A stretch of 64,000 nt of DNA from positions 186,001 through 250,000 of the forward strand of contig NZ_VIYJ01000005.1 of assembly GCF_008087085.1 (NCBI RefSeq). Direction: 5' to 3'. Origin of the DNA: Nocardioides rubriscoriae (lineage in GTDB: Bacteria > Actinomycetota > Actinomycetes > Propionibacteriales > Nocardioidaceae). Below the pieces are notes generated by a model. It was given only the letters and a program-made list of their open reading frames with translations. It ran no database searches and was not told the DNA's origin. The position numbers were made by a program, and so were the translations under genes. Below, piece after piece: positions 20,878 through 30,184 of this stretch. The stretch's first letter is position 1. Every line of letters begins with the position of its first letter.

Positions 20878-22050
20878 TCACTTACCGCCGTTCGCGAGCT
20901 CAGCGGCCTTGTCGGCCGCGCCGTCCATCGTGTCGACCTGCGTGACGAGCGGGTGGTTCAGCTCGTCGAGGATCGCGCGACCCTTGTCGACGTTGTTGCC
21001 GTCGAGGCGTACGACGAGCGGCTTGGTGGCCGCGTCGCCGAGGATCTCGAGGGCGCCCTTGATGCCGTTGGCGACCTCGTCGCAGGCGGTGATGCCGCCG
21101 AAGACGTTGACGAAGACGCTCTTGACCTGCTCGTCGTTGAGGATCACGTCGAGGCCGTCGGCCATCACCTGGGCGTTGGCGCCACCACCGATGTCGAGGA
21201 AGTTGGCCGGCTTGACGCCGCCGTGGGCCTCGCCGGCGTAGGCGACCACGTCGAGCGTCGACATGACCAGGCCCGCGCCGTTGCCGATGATGCCGACCTG
21301 GCCGTCGAGCTTGACGTAGTTGAGGCCCTTGGCCTTGGCCTTCGCCTCGAGCGGGTCGGTCTCGTCCTTAATCTCGAAGGCCTCGTGCTCGTGGTGACGC
21401 ACCTCGGAGGCGTTGTCGTCGAGCGAGATCTTGCCGTCGAGTGCCTCGAGCTTGTCGTCGGCCAGCCGCGCGAGCGGGTTGACCTCGACGAGCGTCGCGT
21501 CCTCCTCGACGAAGACCGTGTAGAGGGCCTCGATCATCGTGACGGCCTGCTCGAAGACGGCCTCGGGGAACTTGGCCGCGGTCGCGATCTCACGCGCCTT
21601 GGCGGCGTCGACGCCGGTGCCCGGGTCGATCGGGATCTGCTTGACGGCGTCGGGGTTGGTCTTGGCGACCTCCTCGATCTCCACACCACCCTCGACCGAC
21701 GCGATGCAGAGGTACTGGCGGTTGGCGCGGTCGAGCAGGAACGAGAAGTAGTACTCCTCGACCGGCGGGGTCGCCGGCGTGACGAGCACCCGGTTGACCG
21801 TCAGCCCCTTGATCTCCATGCCGAGGATGTTCGACGCGTGCTCGAACGCCTCGTCGGCGGTCTTGGCGAGCTTGACGCCACCGGCCTTGCCGCGACCGCC
21901 GGCCTTGACCTGCGCCTTGACGACGGTCACACCGCCCATCTCCTCGGCAGCAGCCCTGGCTGCGTCTGCGGTCTCGACGACGACCCCGAGGGTCGTCGTC
22001 ACGCCGTGCTTGGCGAAGAGCTCCTTCGCCTGGTACTCCATCAGGTCCAC
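20878..22050 (-). CDS. sucC: Succinyl-CoA ligase beta subunit
   Basis: ATP-grasp nucleotide-binding subunit of succinyl-CoA synthetase, 390 residues. The GTG at 22050 gives [17 protein letters not shown], the usual actinobacterial N-terminus; ATG 22041 is an alternative. Recognisable parts are [31 protein letters not shown], and [13 protein letters not shown] with [20 protein letters not shown] near the C-terminus. It heads the sucCD operon and diverges from the M23 peptidase gene across 394 bases. Confidence 0.97.
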   Translation of the reverse strand: MDLMEYQAKELFAKHGVTTTLGVVVETADAARAAAEEMGGVTVVKAQVKAGGRGKAGGVKLAKTADEAFEHASNILGMEIKGLTVNRVLVTPATPPVEEYYFSFLLDRANRQYLCIASVEGGVEIEEVAKTNPDAVKQIPIDPGTGVDAAKAREIATAAKFPEAVFEQAVTMIEALYTVFVEEDATLVEVNPLARLADDKLEALDGKISLDDNASEVRHHEHEAFEIKDETDPLEAKAKAKGLNYVKLDGQVGIIGNGAGLVMSTLDVVAYAGEAHGGVKPANFLDIGGGANAQVMADGLDVILNDEQVKSVFVNVFGGITACDEVANGIKGALEILGDAATKPLVVRLDGNNVDKGRAILDELNHPLVTQVDTMDGAADKAAELANGGK

Positions 22051-22444
22051 AGTCCACCACTCCCGGCGTCTCTTGGCTGCGCGGGCAGGATCGTCCTCGC
22101 GCAAGGCATTTTCCAGCCAGACCCTAGACCCGTGACGCCCCGTCCCGCCGACGAGGTCCGCTGGTGGGCCGTGGAGGTGTCCTGGACCACTCCGCGCGAC
22201 GTCCGCGCCACGTCCGCGACCGGCCCGAGGACCACCCGGGGCCGGGTACGCGGTTTCGCCCCCAGGGGTGACGACGCTCGTCCACACGGGAGTCGCACCC
22301 GATTACCGGCCTCGTCACCGATCCGTTACTGTCGGGGCCGCGTCGCGTTGGCCCGTCCCGGGCCACCTTCGCCCAGCACGGCCCGCACGATCGGCACGAC
22401 CAGCACCAGCGTCCACCTGTCCTCCCTCCAGGAGTCGTCTGTCA
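22051..22444. promoter_or_regulatory. Divergent sucCD / M23 peptidase promoter region
   Basis: A gene-free stretch of 394 bases. On the minus strand TAGGGT near 22122-22127 could serve sucC. On the plus strand TACTGT at 22327-22332 could serve the peptidase, leaving a leader of about 105 bases with AGGAG at 22430-22434. I looked for a cyclic-di-AMP (ydaO) riboswitch and did not see its conserved blocks. Confidence 0.4.
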
Positions 22445-23392
22445 ATGGGACATCACCGAGCAACGCGCCGCGACCCCGGTCGTCGACCCTCGGAGATCCC
22501 TCCCGGCAGCGAACCCGCCGGACGACGCGTGGCCCACCCGGTCGTTCCCGACGCCCGCTACGTCGGTGACCACGACGTCACCGCCGAGGTGCCGCTGCCG
22601 CGGGCCCAGACGCCCGGGCGGCGCAAGGCCGTCAAGCACGCCGGCTCGCGTGGACCGCTCTTCCGCGGCCTCCCGTCGGCGCCCGTGCTGCTGGGCGTGG
22701 CCACCATGGCCGTCACCGTCGGCGGGGTGCTCTACTCCCCCGCCGCCCCGACCGCGACCCTGGCCGGCACCGTCGTCAACGACGTCCGCCCGGCCAGCGC
22801 CCTGTCGGGGTCGGGCGGCATCGCCACCGTGGGGAGCCTGCGCACCACCCTGAGCCGCAGCGGTCCGCGCGACACGCTGGGCCAGGCCTCCGAGTCCGAC
22901 CTGGTCGCCGTCGCCGAGGCCCAGGCCGAGGAGCGCAACGCCGCCCTCGGCGCGCTGGCGGCCCAGGCGGAGAAGCAGGCGGCCAAGATCGAGGAGAACC
23001 GCTGGTTCCTCCCGACCGACCCGGTGGTCCTCACCGCCCGCTTCGGCGAGTACGGCCTGTGGGCCAGCTACCACACCGGCCTCGACTTCAACGGCGAGAC
23101 CGGTGACCCGATCCACGCGATCGCCAACGGCGTGGTGACCTTCGCCGGCTACGACGGCTCCTACGGCAACAAGACCGTCGTCACCCTCGAGGACGGCACC
23201 GAGATCTGGTACTGCCACCAGACCACCCAGTACGTCTCCGTCGGCGACGTCGTCACCGGCGACGAGATCATCGGCACCATCGGCGCCACCGGCCACGTCA
23301 CCGGCTCTCACCTCCACGTCGAGGTCCGCCCCGGCGGCGGTGACCCCGTCGACCCGTACGCCGCCTTCGTCGCCCACGGCGTCGTCCCCTGA
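22445..23392 (+). CDS. M23 family (LytM-like) peptidoglycan endopeptidase
   Basis: A 315-residue cell-wall hydrolase from ATG 22445. A basic cytoplasmic N-terminus (1-75) is followed by a membrane anchor or uncleaved signal (about 80-105), a short coiled coil (AQAEERNAALGALAAQAEKQ, about 160-185) and the LytM domain. Zinc and catalytic motifs are HTGLDFNG and GSHLHVEVR. The coiled coil before LytM recalls regulators of cell separation. No riboswitch is visible upstream. It diverges from sucCD and is followed by 383 bases without a gene. Confidence 0.9.
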   Translation: MGHHRATRRDPGRRPSEIPPGSEPAGRRVAHPVVPDARYVGDHDVTAEVPLPRAQTPGRRKAVKHAGSRGPLFRGLPSAPVLLGVATMAVTVGGVLYSPAAPTATLAGTVVNDVRPASALSGSGGIATVGSLRTTLSRSGPRDTLGQASESDLVAVAEAQAEERNAALGALAAQAEKQAAKIEENRWFLPTDPVVLTARFGEYGLWASYHTGLDFNGETGDPIHAIANGVVTFAGYDGSYGNKTVVTLEDGTEIWYCHQTTQYVSVGDVVTGDEIIGTIGATGHVTGSHLHVEVRPGGGDPVDPYAAFVAHGVVP

Positions 23393-23558
23393 CCTGACCT
23401 CACGCGGGCTCGGGCCTCGGCGCCTGGGTCTCCCGCGTGCTGCGATCGCGCAAGGGGCCGCGGCAAGCCGTGTCCTCGTCGGCGCGGACGACCGAGCCTC
23501 ACACCATCAGCCCCACTTGCCCCACCGGTGCCACCGGTGCCACCGGGACGATGGAGCA

Positions 23559-23594
23559 GTGACAGGGCCGGTGAAATCTCAGCGTCCCTGTCAC
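23559..23594. repeat. Inverted repeat GTGACAGGG...CCCTGTCAC
   Basis: Perfect nine-pair arms flank an 18-base loop, CCGGTGAAATCTCAGCGT. No T run follows. It may be a dispersed intergenic element or a terminator for the M23 gene. Confidence 0.55.
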
Positions 23595-23667
23595 AGGTTC
23601 GACGTCCCGGTGTGACCACCGTGACCCAGAGGCACCCGACCCGGACGCCATGAGGCCTGGAGGCGGG

Positions 23668-23738
23668 TTGGGTGCGTCGGTGCGGCCGGTGTGGTCTCGT
23701 GACGGTTGCTAGCGCAACCTCCTCGGCCGCCGCGGGGT
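23668..23738. repeat. REP-like dispersed palindromic element
   Basis: The core GGTTGCTAGCGCAACC is palindromic, flanked by GTGTGGTCTCGTGAC and CTCCTCGGCCGCCG. About 60 bases match, in inverted orientation, the element at 35755-35825. Confidence 0.75.
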
Positions 23739-23775
23739 GATCGTCGCGATCGCCGTGGGTGCCGGGCCGGCCTGG

Positions 23776-26220
23776 CTAGAGCTTCTCGATCGGCGCGACG
23801 CGCAGCAGCAGCCGCTTGACAGGGCCCGAGCCGAAGTCGATCGAGGCGATGGTCTTGTCGCCCTGGCCCTCGAGGGCGACGACGGTGCCGAGGCCGAAGG
23901 AGTCGTGGGTGACCCGGTCGCCGGGCTCGAGCGAGGGGACGCTGCGGTTGCGGATCGACTTGGACGCGGCGTCGGCGCGGGCCGCGGCCGCGGAGAAGTG
24001 ACGGCGGCCGGCGGCGGTCGGCTGGAAGCCGGTGCCGGAGTAGGCCGGGGACGAGGCGGCGAGGTCGGGACGGCCCCAGCTCGTCTGGGCGGCCTCGGTG
24101 CGGCGCCAGTCGACCAGGTCGACGGGCAGCTCGTCGAGGAAGCGGCTGGCCGGGTTGTGCGCCGGCGCCCCCCACGAGGAGCGCACGACGGCACGCGAGA
24201 TGTAGAGACGCTCGCGGGCGCGGGTGATGCCGACGTAGGCCAGGCGGCGCTCCTCCTCGAGCTCGGTGCGGTCCCCCAAGGCGCGCGAGTGCGGGAACAC
24301 GCCGTCCTCGAGACCGGTGAGGAAGACGGTGGGGAACTCCAGGCCCTTGGCGGTGTGGAGCGTCATCAGGGTGACGACGCCCTGCCCGTCGTCGTCGTCG
24401 GGGATCTGGTCGGAGTCGGCGACCAGGGCGACCCGCTCGAGGAAGTCGGCCAGGCCCGGGGCGACCAGGTCGGCGTCGACGTCGGCCGGGTCGGCGGAGG
24501 GTCCGGCGAGGGGGTCGTCGGAGAACTCGCGGGCGACCGCGACCAGCTCGCCGAGGTTCTCGACGCGGGTCTCGTCCTGCGGGTCGTCGGAGGCCTCGAG
24601 CTCGGCGAGCAGGCCCGACTTGTCGAGCGCGGTCGACAAGACGACGTCGGCACGCTCACCCGCGGCGACCATGGCCTGGAGCTCCTCGACCAGGGCGACG
24701 AACCCGCGGATGTTGGTCAGCGACCGGGTCGCGAGCCCGGGGGCGTCCTCGGCGCGGCGCAGGGCCTCCCAGAACGTGATGCGCTCGCGCTCGGCGAGCT
24801 CGTTGACGCAGGCGACCGCCCGGTCGCCGATGCCGCGCTTGGGCACGTTGAGGATGCGGCGCAGCGACACCGAGTCGTCGGCGTTGACCAGCATGCGCAG
24901 GTAGGCCAGCGCGTCGCGGACCTCGCGGCGCTCGTAGAAGCGCACGCCCCCGACCACCTTGTAGGGCTGACCGGTGCGGATGAACACCTCCTCGAAGACA
25001 CGCGACTGGGCGTTGGTGCGGTAGAACACCGCGACGTCGCCGGCGCGATGCCCGTCGTCGGTGAGCTTGTCGATCTCGTCGCTGACGAACCGGGCCTCGT
25101 CGCGCTCGTCGTCGGCGACGTAGCCGACGATGCGCGCACCGTCGCCGGCGTCGGACCACAGCCGCTTGTCCTTGCGGCCCTGGTTGTGGCCGATCACCGC
25201 GTTGGCGGCGGTGAGGATGGTCTGGGTCGAGCGGTAGTTCTGCTCGAGCAGGATCGAGGTGGCGTCGGGGAAGTCCTGCTCGAAGTCGAGGATGTTGCGG
25301 ATGTTGGCGCCCCGGAAGGCGTAGATCGACTGGTCGGCGTCGCCCACGACCATCAGCTCGGCGGGCTCGACCCGCTGCTCCTCGCTCACCTCCGGGTCGT
25401 CGGCGCACAGCTGGTGGATCAGGGCGTACTGCGCGTGGTTGGTGTCCTGGTACTCGTCGACGAGCACGTGGCGGAAGCGGCGCCGGTAGGTCTCGCGGAC
25501 CTCGGGGAAGGCCTGCATCAGGTGGACCGTGGTCATGATCAGGTCGTCGAAGTCGAGGGCGTTGGCCTCGTGCAGGCGCCGCTGGTAGAGCGAGTAGGCC
25601 GCCGCGTAGGACTGCTCGACGCCGTTCTTGGCGTCGGCTGCGACGTCCTCGTGGTCACGCAGCTCGTTCTTGTGGTTGCTGACCCAGTGGAGCACCGGAC
25701 CGGGCTGGAACTTGCGCGGGTCGAGGTCGAGGTCCTTGATGACCAGCGTCATCAGCCGCTTCTGGTCCTGGGCGTCGTAGATCGAGAAGCTCGACTTGTA
25801 GCCCAGCTTGTCGATCTCCTTGCGCAGGATGCGCACGCAGGCGGAGTGGAAGGTGCTGACCCACATCAGGCGGGCCCGCCGCCCGACGAGCTCCTCGACG
25901 CGCTCCTTCATCTCGGCGGCGGCCTTGTTGGTGAAGGTGATGGCCAGGATCGAGCCGGGGTGGGCCTTGCGCTCGGAGATCAGCCAGGCGATCCGACGGG
26001 TCAGCACCCGGGTCTTGCCCGACCCGGCACCGGCGACGACCAGGAGCGGGGCACCGGCGTGGCGCACCGCGGCCTGCTGCGGGTCGTTGAGCCCGGCCAG
26101 CAGCTCCTCGGGCGACGGGCCCGTACGGGCCGCCGGCCCCGGGCGGTCCTCACGCTGTCCGGCGCCCGCGCCGAGCGACAGGTCGAGGCCGAGGTCGAGG
26201 GAGAGGTCGGGCGTGCTCAT
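23776..26220 (-). CDS. pcrA: ATP-dependent DNA helicase, UvrD/PcrA type
   Basis: Superfamily 1 3'-5' helicase of repair and replication-conflict resolution, 814 residues from ATG 26220. The N-terminal 35 residues are Leu/Asp/Gly-rich and non-conserved. The helicase motifs are in order: Walker A GAGSGKT (64-70), TFTNKAAAEMKERV, VDEYQDTNHAQYAL (motif II), VGDADQSIYAFRGA (III), LEQNYRST (IV), then TAKGLEFPTVFLTG and AYVGITRARERLYIS. The C-terminal 50 residues form the Tudor-like PcrA tail (GDRVTHDSFGLGTVVALEG). A TAGGCT -10 lies nine bases before the start on this strand. Confidence 0.96.
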   Translation of the reverse strand: MSTPDLSLDLGLDLSLGAGAGQREDRPGPAARTGPSPEELLAGLNDPQQAAVRHAGAPLLVVAGAGSGKTRVLTRRIAWLISERKAHPGSILAITFTNKAAAEMKERVEELVGRRARLMWVSTFHSACVRILRKEIDKLGYKSSFSIYDAQDQKRLMTLVIKDLDLDPRKFQPGPVLHWVSNHKNELRDHEDVAADAKNGVEQSYAAAYSLYQRRLHEANALDFDDLIMTTVHLMQAFPEVRETYRRRFRHVLVDEYQDTNHAQYALIHQLCADDPEVSEEQRVEPAELMVVGDADQSIYAFRGANIRNILDFEQDFPDATSILLEQNYRSTQTILTAANAVIGHNQGRKDKRLWSDAGDGARIVGYVADDERDEARFVSDEIDKLTDDGHRAGDVAVFYRTNAQSRVFEEVFIRTGQPYKVVGGVRFYERREVRDALAYLRMLVNADDSVSLRRILNVPKRGIGDRAVACVNELAERERITFWEALRRAEDAPGLATRSLTNIRGFVALVEELQAMVAAGERADVVLSTALDKSGLLAELEASDDPQDETRVENLGELVAVAREFSDDPLAGPSADPADVDADLVAPGLADFLERVALVADSDQIPDDDDGQGVVTLMTLHTAKGLEFPTVFLTGLEDGVFPHSRALGDRTELEEERRLAYVGITRARERLYISRAVVRSSWGAPAHNPASRFLDELPVDLVDWRRTEAAQTSWGRPDLAASSPAYSGTGFQPTAAGRRHFSAAAARADAASKSIRNRSVPSLEPGDRVTHDSFGLGTVVALEGQGDKTIASIDFGSGPVKRLLLRVAPIEKL

Positions 26221-26497
26221 CGTGGGTCCAGCCTACGGCGGGCCACCGACACCCCGGCCGGCGGCGCCGGCTCGGCTCGACCCACCCGGTCCCGGTCGCG
26301 TCGACGTCGAGCGCCACCGGGCGGCGTACCTCGAGACCTCCCGCGCGGCGAGGACAGATGTGGGTCTTTTGTGGATCTGCTGTTGCTCGACGTTGAGGCT
26401 GCGCTGAGGTTCGGGGCGCAGGGTGACGTGGTGCTGCGCCTCTCCCTGATCCTCGTCGCACACCCGGCGACCCCGACCGCCGGGGAGCGCGACTGAG

Positions 26498-27160
26498 GTG
26501 TCCTCGCGAAGCCAGCTGATCCTCGGAATCCTGCTCGCCGCCACCGGATTCACCCTGTTCCTCACCGTGGCCACGTCGGCCAACAGCCTCGAGGACCCCA
26601 CCGGCCCCTCCTCGGAGCGCACGGCCGAGTGGGTGAGCGGCCCGGTCCCGACCGATTCCACACCCCCGTCGGCCACCCCGACGCCCGACCCCACGCCCGC
26701 CCCGGCGCCGACGCGGTTCGCGACGCTGGTCCTGCCGCGCAGCGGGGCACAGGTGCCCGTCGTGCGGGGCACCGACGCCGCCGCGCTCGCGAGCGGTGCC
26801 GGCCAGTGGGACAACGGCACCGAGCCCGGCGGCAAGGGCAACGTGGTCATCGTCACCGCGCCGGGCGACGCCACCGCCGGGGCCGGCATCGACGGTCTGC
26901 GACGTGGCGACCGGGTCGTCCTGCAGACCGCGGCCTACCGCTACGTCTACGTCATGGACACGCGCGGCGACGCCTTCCGCGTGCCCGGCACGGCACGGTG
27001 GCCCCTCGTCGACTCACCCGGACCGACCCGAGCCGACCGGCGCCGGGTCCTCACCCTCGTCACGGCCACCGGGAGCGACCCCGCCGCGGACCGCCTGATC
27101 GCCTTCGGCCACCTGCGCGCCGTCCACCTGCGCCCCGGCGCAGGGTCCCGGGCCGGCTGA
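26498..27160 (+). CDS. Sortase-fold protein lacking the catalytic His and Cys
   Basis: A 220-residue membrane-anchored protein from GTG 26498. One N-terminal segment (7-26) is followed by a Pro/Thr-rich stalk (50-72) and a class E/F-like sortase domain (75-210). The alignment is clear at QWDNGTEPGGKGNVVIV, GLRRGDRVVLQT and RVLTLVTATGSDPAADRLIAFG. Where active sortases have GHR after GNVVI, this protein has TAP (Ala121 for His). Where they have TLVTC it has TLVTA (Ala190 for Cys). Only Arg199 is kept. It is therefore probably not a transpeptidase, but a structural or binding relative. The M15 lipoprotein gene converges 19 bases away. Confidence 0.8.
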   Translation: MSSRSQLILGILLAATGFTLFLTVATSANSLEDPTGPSSERTAEWVSGPVPTDSTPPSATPTPDPTPAPAPTRFATLVLPRSGAQVPVVRGTDAAALASGAGQWDNGTEPGGKGNVVIVTAPGDATAGAGIDGLRRGDRVVLQTAAYRYVYVMDTRGDAFRVPGTARWPLVDSPGPTRADRRRVLTLVTATGSDPAADRLIAFGHLRAVHLRPGAGSRAG

Positions 27161-27179
27161 CCCGACTGCCCCGAGGCCG

Positions 27180-28076
27180 TCAGCGGCCGGTGGCGGTGAA
27201 GTGCTGGTAGTCGTGCAGCGTCACGAAGTCGCCGCCCCACGACCACCCGATCCGGGCGAACTCGCGCACGGCGAGGCTGCCGTCCAGCACCATGCCCGGC
27301 CGGACCCACGTGCGGTCGAGATAGCTGCTCGCGAGCTCGGGGAGCACCAGGTCGCCCTTGACGTAGGGGTTCTGGAAGGGGTCGAGGTCGAGGGCCAGAC
27401 CGTAGGCGTGGGCCGAGAACCCGCTGCTCTGCCCGGTGGTGGGCCGGCACACGTAGGCCCCGGTGTTGTTGCCGTCGCCGGTCGGGGGCAGGTCGAGCTC
27501 GTCGAGCGAGGTCAGGCGCATCTGCTCGATCGGGAAGTCGGCGGCGTACAGCGCCCGGAAGACCGACACGACCCCGGCGGCCTCGGTGGCGGCGACGACC
27601 AGCTCGCCGGTGTGCGCGGCGCCGTCGAAGCCGCGGAAGGACACGGTGACGTAGCGCAGCTCGGCGAGCGCGACCGGGCAGCCGGGACGCCACGCCAGCC
27701 TCGACGCGATCGCGGGCGTGACCGGGCCGGCGCTCGAGCGCCACCGGCCGCCGGGTGGCGGGGGCAGCACGTCGCGGGTCGGGTAGCGCCGCTCGCGCAG
27801 GGTCGGCGGGGTCGGCCGCACCTGGCCGAAGCCGTCTGGGCGCAGCGGGAGCCTCCGCTGACCCAGCGGCCAGGTCGAGTACGCCGGAGCGCGGGTCGGC
27901 GGGGCGGTCGGCGGGGCGGTCGGCGGGGCGGTCGGCGGGGCGGTCGGCGGGGTGGTCGGGGACGTGGTGGCCGACGTGGTCGGCGCGAAGCTCGGCGCGG
28001 CGGTGGGTTGCGGGGCCCGGGCCGGCGACGAGCAGCCAGCCAGCAGCAGCGCGGCCGCCACGAGCAGCGGCTTCAC
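27180..28076 (-). CDS. M15 (VanY-type) D,D-carboxypeptidase-like lipoprotein
   Basis: A 298-residue lipoprotein from GTG 28076, lipobox LLLAGC. A Thr/Pro stalk contains perfect TAPP repeats encoded by a 12-bp tandem array (27895-27958). The catalytic domain (about 170-298) has the zinc motif SAHAYGLALDLDPF and a C-terminal HDYQHF, as in D-Ala-D-Ala peptidases. Its GTG overlaps the TGA of the response regulator by four bases, so it is translationally coupled to the two-component system and probably belongs to the envelope-stress response. Confidence 0.88.
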   Translation of the reverse strand: MKPLLVAAALLLAGCSSPARAPQPTAAPSFAPTTSATTSPTTPPTAPPTAPPTAPPTAPPTRAPAYSTWPLGQRRLPLRPDGFGQVRPTPPTLRERRYPTRDVLPPPPGGRWRSSAGPVTPAIASRLAWRPGCPVALAELRYVTVSFRGFDGAAHTGELVVAATEAAGVVSVFRALYAADFPIEQMRLTSLDELDLPPTGDGNNTGAYVCRPTTGQSSGFSAHAYGLALDLDPFQNPYVKGDLVLPELASSYLDRTWVRPGMVLDGSLAVREFARIGWSWGGDFVTLHDYQHFTATGR

Positions 28077-28750
28077 AGCAGCCGGCGGTCGGAGGCCCAG
28101 CGGGTGAGCTCGTGGCGCGACGAGAGCTGCAGCTTGCGCAGGACCGACGACATGTGGGTCTCGACGGTCTTGATGGAGATGAAGAGCTCCTTGGCGACCT
28201 CCTTGTAGGCGTAGCCGCGGGCGATCAGGCGCATCACCTCCCGCTCGCGCTCGGTGAGGCGGTCGAGGTCCTCGTCGACGGCGGCGAGCTCGATCGAGCC
28301 GGCGAAGGCGTCGAGCACGAAGCCGGCCAGGCGCGGCGAGAAGACGGCGTCGCCCTCGGAGACCCGCTTGATCGCGGCGACCAGCTCGGGCCCGGTGATG
28401 GTCTTGGTGACGTAGCCGCGGGCGCCGCCGCGGATGGTGCCGATGACGTCCTCGGCCGCGTCGCTGACCGACAGCGCCAGGAAGCGGGTGCCGGGGGCGT
28501 TGCTGCGGCGCATCACCTCGACCCCGCCCCCACCGGGCAGGTGCACGTCGAGCAGCACCACGTCGGGGGCGTGAGCGGCGACCGCGCGGACGGCCTCGTC
28601 GACGTCGGCGGCCTCGGCGAGGACCCGGACGACCCCGGCGCCGGCGGCCTCGAGCTCGGCCCGGACCCCGCGGCGGAACATGGCGTGGTCGTCGACCAGG
28701 ACGACGGTGATCAGGTCGGTGGTCGGGCCGGCGGTCGGGTCGGGGCTCAT
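28073..28750 (-). CDS. LuxR/NarL-type response regulator (LiaR-like)
   Basis: A 225-residue DNA-binding regulator. The receiver domain (12-135) has the acidic pair Asp20-Asp21, phospho-acceptor Asp68 (LLDVHLP) and Lys in YVTKTITG. The LuxR helix-turn-helix (160-222) includes LTEREREVMRLIARGYAYKE and ISIKTVETHMSSVLRKL. Its ATG overlaps the kinase stop (ATGA), and its stop overlaps the M15 start (GTGA), so kinase-regulator-peptidase are one coupled operon. The likely input is the PspC-containing kinase encoded directly upstream. Confidence 0.94.
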   Translation of the reverse strand: MSPDPTAGPTTDLITVVLVDDHAMFRRGVRAELEAAGAGVVRVLAEAADVDEAVRAVAAHAPDVVLLDVHLPGGGGVEVMRRSNAPGTRFLALSVSDAAEDVIGTIRGGARGYVTKTITGPELVAAIKRVSEGDAVFSPRLAGFVLDAFAGSIELAAVDEDLDRLTEREREVMRLIARGYAYKEVAKELFISIKTVETHMSSVLRKLQLSSRHELTRWASDRRLL

Positions 28751-30039
28751 GCGGGGTCTCCCTGGAGGGTGCGGGGCAGGTGGAGCCGGACCTCGGTGCC
28801 GCCACCGGGCTCGGAGCGGACTTCGCCGCGGCCACCGTGACGGTCCATCCGGTCGACGATGCTGCGGCGTACGCCGTGGCGGTCGTCGGCGACGGCGGCG
28901 GGGTCGAAGCCGACGCCGCGGTCACGGACGAAGACGTCGACGGCACCGTCGGTGATCTCGGCGTAGACGTCGACGCGCGGCACGCCGGCGTGCTTGGCGG
29001 CGTTGGTGAGGGACTCTCGCGTCGCCGCGACGACCGGTCGCAGGCCCTCCTCGAGCGGGGCGTCGCCGACGGTGACGACGTCGACGCTGATGCCGTGGGC
29101 GTCCTCGACCTCCGCCGCGACCCCGCGCAGCGCGCTGGCCACGGTGGAGCCGCCGGTGGCGTCCTCGGAGAACAACCAGGAGCGCAGGTCGCGCTCCTGC
29201 GCGCGGGCGAGCCGGGAGACGGCGACCTGGTCGCCGGCGTTCTTCTGGATCAGCGCGAGGGTCTGCAGCACGGAGTCGTGCAGGTGGGCGGCGACGTCGG
29301 CGCGCTCCTGGGTGCGCACGCGCTCGGCGCGCTCGTCGGACAGCTCGCTGGCCAGGCGCCACACCCACGGGCCCACGACCACCACGATGCCGACGACGCC
29401 GAGGCTCCCGGCGATCACCGCACCCCGCGCCTGGCGCAGCGAGCCCTCGTCGAAGCCGAGGATGAACAGCGCCGACAGCAGCAGCGCCAGCCCGGCCGCG
29501 ACGCGCGTGTAGGAGGCCCACCCGCCCGCACCGAACACGATGCGCAACGGGTTGAGGCGACCGTTGACGTCGAACCACCGCTCGCGCTGGGCCTCGTCGG
29601 CCTGGCGCCACAGCAGGGCCACCCCGACCACCGCGACGGTCACGGGCCAGGACACCGCGCCACGACCGAAGATCGCCTGGGCGGTGAAGACCGCGGCGAT
29701 GCCCAGCGCGCCCAGCACGATGACCGGGCCCGCGTCGCTGAGGCGTCGCCTCACCCCGGGACGACGGCCGCCCCGGCTGGCGCTCTCGAGCCCGGGGGCG
29801 GCGTGCGCGAAGCCCGACCCGGCCGGCAGCAGGACCCAGAACGCGGCGTACAGGACCAGGCCCAGGCCACCGAGCGCGGTGGTGACCACGAAGCCCAGCC
29901 GGACCCAGAGCACCGGCAGGCCGAGGTGGTGGGCGAGACCGGACGCGACCCCGCCCACGATCGAGTCGTGCAGGTCGCGGTGGGCGCGCCGGTACTGGTG
30001 GGGCGGCGGCGTGGACAGGGCGGTCATCTCGGGATCCAT
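28747..30039 (-). CDS. PspC-domain sensor histidine kinase (LiaS-like)
   Basis: About 430 residues from ATG 30039; GTG 30054 and ATG 30027 are alternatives. A PspC domain occupies residues 15-75 (RDLHDSIVGGVASGLAHHLG), followed by several further membrane segments to about 227. The HisKA_3 dimerisation region has His254 in AAHLHDSVLQTL. The ATPase domain shows LTNAAKHAG, DRGVGFDP and GGGTEVRLHLP. Such kinases sense envelope damage in actinobacteria. The gene diverges from another PspC gene with about 145 bases between them. Confidence 0.93.
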   Translation of the reverse strand: MDPEMTALSTPPPHQYRRAHRDLHDSIVGGVASGLAHHLGLPVLWVRLGFVVTTALGGLGLVLYAAFWVLLPAGSGFAHAAPGLESASRGGRRPGVRRRLSDAGPVIVLGALGIAAVFTAQAIFGRGAVSWPVTVAVVGVALLWRQADEAQRERWFDVNGRLNPLRIVFGAGGWASYTRVAAGLALLLSALFILGFDEGSLRQARGAVIAGSLGVVGIVVVVGPWVWRLASELSDERAERVRTQERADVAAHLHDSVLQTLALIQKNAGDQVAVSRLARAQERDLRSWLFSEDATGGSTVASALRGVAAEVEDAHGISVDVVTVGDAPLEEGLRPVVAATRESLTNAAKHAGVPRVDVYAEITDGAVDVFVRDRGVGFDPAAVADDRHGVRRSIVDRMDRHGGRGEVRSEPGGGTEVRLHLPRTLQGDPA

Positions 30040-30184
30040 CGTCACACAGCGCACCGCCCCTCCCCATGAGGTGAGACCCCGGCCCGACCCCCGGTCCGAC
30101 CCCGAGGGCGAGCGCCCGCCGGGTGCGCGAGGATCAGGGGCGTCCCCGATGGTGGGACGCCCCCGACGAGACCACGCTGGTCAC

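Larger units (their letters stand above)
23393..23775. other. Gene-free region rich in short repeats
   Basis: It contains three CACCGGTGC-type 9-bp direct repeats near 23523-23547, the GTGACAGGG inverted repeat at 23559-23594 and a REP-like element at 23668-23738. I see no coding sequence in it. Confidence 0.6.

Noticed and set aside
22330..22440. Possible cyclic-di-AMP (ydaO) riboswitch before the M23 peptidase, a common arrangement in actinobacteria.
   Set aside because: The conserved blocks of the riboswitch are not present in the leader.
27895..27958. A 12-bp tandem repeat as a possible regulatory array.
   Set aside because: It lies in frame inside the M15 lipoprotein and encodes its TAPP stalk.
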